A stretch of DNA of 6,689 bases from contig QMYF01000028.1 in assembly GCA_003662515.1 (NCBI GenBank), positions 1-6,689 on the forward strand, in the 5' to 3' direction. The notes under the pieces were generated by a model. That model had not been told where the DNA came from. It saw nothing but the letters and a program-made list of their open reading frames with translations, and made no database searches. Each line of letters begins with the position of its first letter. Within the stretch, counting starts at the first letter, position 1. Shown here piece by piece: positions 6,173-6,689 of this stretch. A program made the translations under genes and the position numbers. This stretch comes from Candidatus Hecatellales archaeon (GTDB taxonomy: Archaea; Thermoproteota; Bathyarchaeia; Hecatellales; Hecatellaceae).

Positions 6173-6689
6173 TTGACGAGGTTGGTGGTGGTTGGAGGCT
6201 CGGCAGCCGGGATGGCTACGGCAGCCCGAGCCAAAAGGTTCAACCGTGAGCTTGAAGTTGTGGTTTTCGAGAAGACTGGCTACGTTTCCTATGCCCCCTG
6301 CGGCATACCCTACTACATTGAGGGGCTCATCGAAAGCCTTGAAAAGTTAACCTACTACACGGTTGAATACTTCCGGAAGGAGCGAGGCATAGATGTCCAC
6401 GTTAAACATGAAGTTAAAGAGGTTGACGTCTCCGCCAAGAAGGTTTACGTGGAAGACCTTGAAACCGGCCGAAGCTTCGAAATGGAATACGACTACTTAA
6501 TGCTGGCTACCGGAGGCAAACCTGTAATTCCCCCGGTGGAAGGGGTGGATCTTGAAGGCGTTTACTGGATTAGAAGTTTGGAAGATGGAGCGAGGGTTAA
6601 AGCGGCTGTAGAAAAAGTTGAAACGGTGGGCGTGGTGGGCGGGGGCTACGCTGGGCTCGAGCTGGCTGAAGCCTTCCGCAAGATAGGTA
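6173..6689 (+). CDS. CoA-disulfide reductase / NADH oxidase-type FAD flavoprotein, N-terminal 172 residues
   Basis: Partial; runs off the right edge with no stop. TTG start at 6173, 7 nt after the SD GAGAGGTG. Residues 3-22 hold the FAD dinucleotide fold (LVVVGGSAAGMATAARAKR). YAPCGIPYYIEG (40-51) carries the single redox Cys43, the position used by CoA-disulfide reductases and related NADH oxidases. ATGGKPVIPPVEG (112-124) is the conserved second FAD motif. VGVVGGGYAGLELAEAF (152-168) begins the NAD(P)H-binding fold. Members reduce CoA disulfide, O2, or in some archaea elemental sulfur or polysulfide with NAD(P)H. The C-terminal dimerisation half and any rhodanese extension are not visible, so these activities cannot be separated. 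It is divergent from the amidohydrolase. Confidence 0.9.
   Translation, partial: MTRLVVVGGSAAGMATAARAKRFNRELEVVVFEKTGYVSYAPCGIPYYIEGLIESLEKLTYYTVEYFRKERGIDVHVKHEVKEVDVSAKKVYVEDLETGRSFEMEYDYLMLATGGKPVIPPVEGVDLEGVYWIRSLEDGARVKAAVEKVETVGVVGGGYAGLELAEAFRKIG

Overview
The window reads as archaeal chromosome. The evidence is a bifunctional fructose-1,6-bisphosphate aldolase/phosphatase, an archaeal-type triose-phosphate isomerase, TATA boxes at the expected distance from starts, strong Shine-Dalgarno (SD) sites ending in GGTG(A), and an intronless tRNA-Arg with encoded CCA. Base composition is moderate. A TACK-type lineage such as Bathyarchaeia would fit, but the sequence alone does not fix the lineage. 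TTG starts are unusually common: five of the seven protein genes appear to use TTG, one GTG and one ATG.

Layout, left to right. (1) At 1-105 (-) is the first 35 codons of a CbiM/NikM nickel/cobalt ECF-transporter component. Its TATA box abuts a perfect inverted repeat, GTATTAC-N14-GTAATAC, that matches the NikR operator layout. Divergent from it at 269-544 (+) is a small winged-helix-like protein. (2) At 601-2400 (-) is a two-gene gluconeogenic unit, aldolase/phosphatase then triose-phosphate isomerase. The isomerase reading frame is intact except for one in-frame TAG at codon 25. (3) At 2560-2637 (+) is tRNA-Arg(CCG), followed by a perfect palindrome. (4) At 2938-5202 (-) is a large molybdo/tungstopterin oxidoreductase resembling acetylene hydratase, lacking one Fe-S cysteine and the hydratase's catalytic Asp. 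(5) At 5370-6089 (-) is an amidohydrolase-fold protein. (6) From 6173 (+) to the right edge is a CoA-disulfide reductase/NADH oxidase-type flavoprotein with its redox cysteine, divergent from the amidohydrolase across an 83-bp shared promoter region.

How the genes fit together. The isomerase makes DHAP from glyceraldehyde-3-phosphate. The aldolase/phosphatase joins the two trioses and dephosphorylates the product to fructose-6-phosphate, a one-way gluconeogenic step typical of autotrophic or acetate-using archaea. The pterin enzyme, amidohydrolase and flavoprotein could form a second redox/carbon neighbourhood, but nothing in the window fixes their substrates.

The points most worth following are the amber codon in the isomerase, the NikR-like operator, the altered Fe-S motif of the pterin enzyme, and the hairpin over the ribosome-binding site of the aldolase/phosphatase. 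No CRISPR array, insertion sequence or defence system was seen.
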